From Actinobacillus sp. (GTDB lineage Bacteria > Pseudomonadota > Gammaproteobacteria > Enterobacterales > Pasteurellaceae), in assembly GCA_020026115.1 (NCBI GenBank), contig JAHHQY010000023.1, forward strand, positions 1 to 21,545: 21,545 bases of DNA, written 5' to 3'. Every line of letters starts with the position of its first letter. Position 1 is the stretch's first letter. This document shows, piece by piece, positions 21,452 through 21,545 of this stretch. The notes under the pieces are model-generated. The model had not been told where the DNA came from, did no database searches, and saw nothing but the letters and a program-made list of their open reading frames with translations. Both the position numbers and the translations under genes were made by a program.

Positions 21452-21479
21452 TTGCCTTTTAAAAAAATCACCCTATAAT
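21452..21479 (+). promoter_or_regulatory. Promoter of the initiator tRNA
   Basis: TTGCCT, a 16-nt spacer and a perfect TATAAT, followed by a GC-rich discriminator (ACGCCAC), as is common for growth-rate controlled stable RNA promoters. Start near 21486, a few bases before the tRNA. Confidence 0.75.
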
Positions 21480-21492
21480 ACGCCACATCTGA

Positions 21493-21545
<53 letters not shown>

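Overview
The window is chromosomal DNA from a gammaproteobacterium, almost certainly a member of the Pasteurellaceae. The S15 and Rho proteins are near-identical in type to the Haemophilus/Pasteurella proteins. The gene repertoire (rhlB, rho, gor, yihI, xthA, ycgL, yfcH, argR, rpoH, yihY, dtd, aroA, tilS, rpsO, yecM, argS, znuA, tcdA) is enterobacterial/pasteurellacean. The DNA is AT-rich, with good Shine-Dalgarno sites and compact operons. I cannot name the genus. No CRISPR array, insertion sequence or prophage was seen.

Layout. Positions 1-1106 (minus strand) hold the first 368 codons of a large exported protein with a signal peptide and a Pro/Asp/Glu/Lys-rich linker. Its codon use differs from every other gene here, so it looks like an accessory surface protein. 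A 351-bp gap with a terminator and a T-rich tract follows. Next come divergent rhlB (minus) and rho (plus), each with its own extended -10 promoter. From 4257 to 10172 everything is on the minus strand: yihI-DUF2489-gor; ycgL-xthA-DUF695/RraB-like; argR-yfcH. argR has a palindromic ARG-box-like operator over its own promoter. From 10389 to 14200 there is a tight plus-strand run, rnfH-rpoH-yihY-dtd-aroA, which places the heat-shock sigma factor inside a multigene transcription unit. tilS converges on aroA and overlaps it by 29 bp. rpsO has a strong leader hairpin and a perfect terminator. yecM and argS diverge. Then come a DUF3298 (RsiV-like) lipoprotein, and znuA and tcdA on the minus strand. 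The 5' part of an initiator tRNA lies at the right edge.

The most interesting signal is not a gene. A GC-rich word, TTTCGGCGCG (reverse complement CGCGCCGAAA), recurs 12 times (10 exact, 2 keeping the inner TCGGCGCG). It occurs on both strands, in genes in three codon phases, and as inverted pairs forming terminators. That is the behaviour of Pasteurellaceae DNA uptake signal sequences (USS). Neither known USS core (AAGTGCGGT or ACAAGCGGT) occurs even once in the window. I propose that this lineage uses a different, possibly undescribed USS dialect.

Functional themes are RNA turnover and termination (RhlB, Rho, an RraB-like protein), translation (S15, ArgRS, TilS, TcdA, Dtd, initiator tRNA, YihI), redox and DNA repair (Gor, XthA), and arginine, aromatic and zinc homeostasis (ArgR, AroA, ZnuA).
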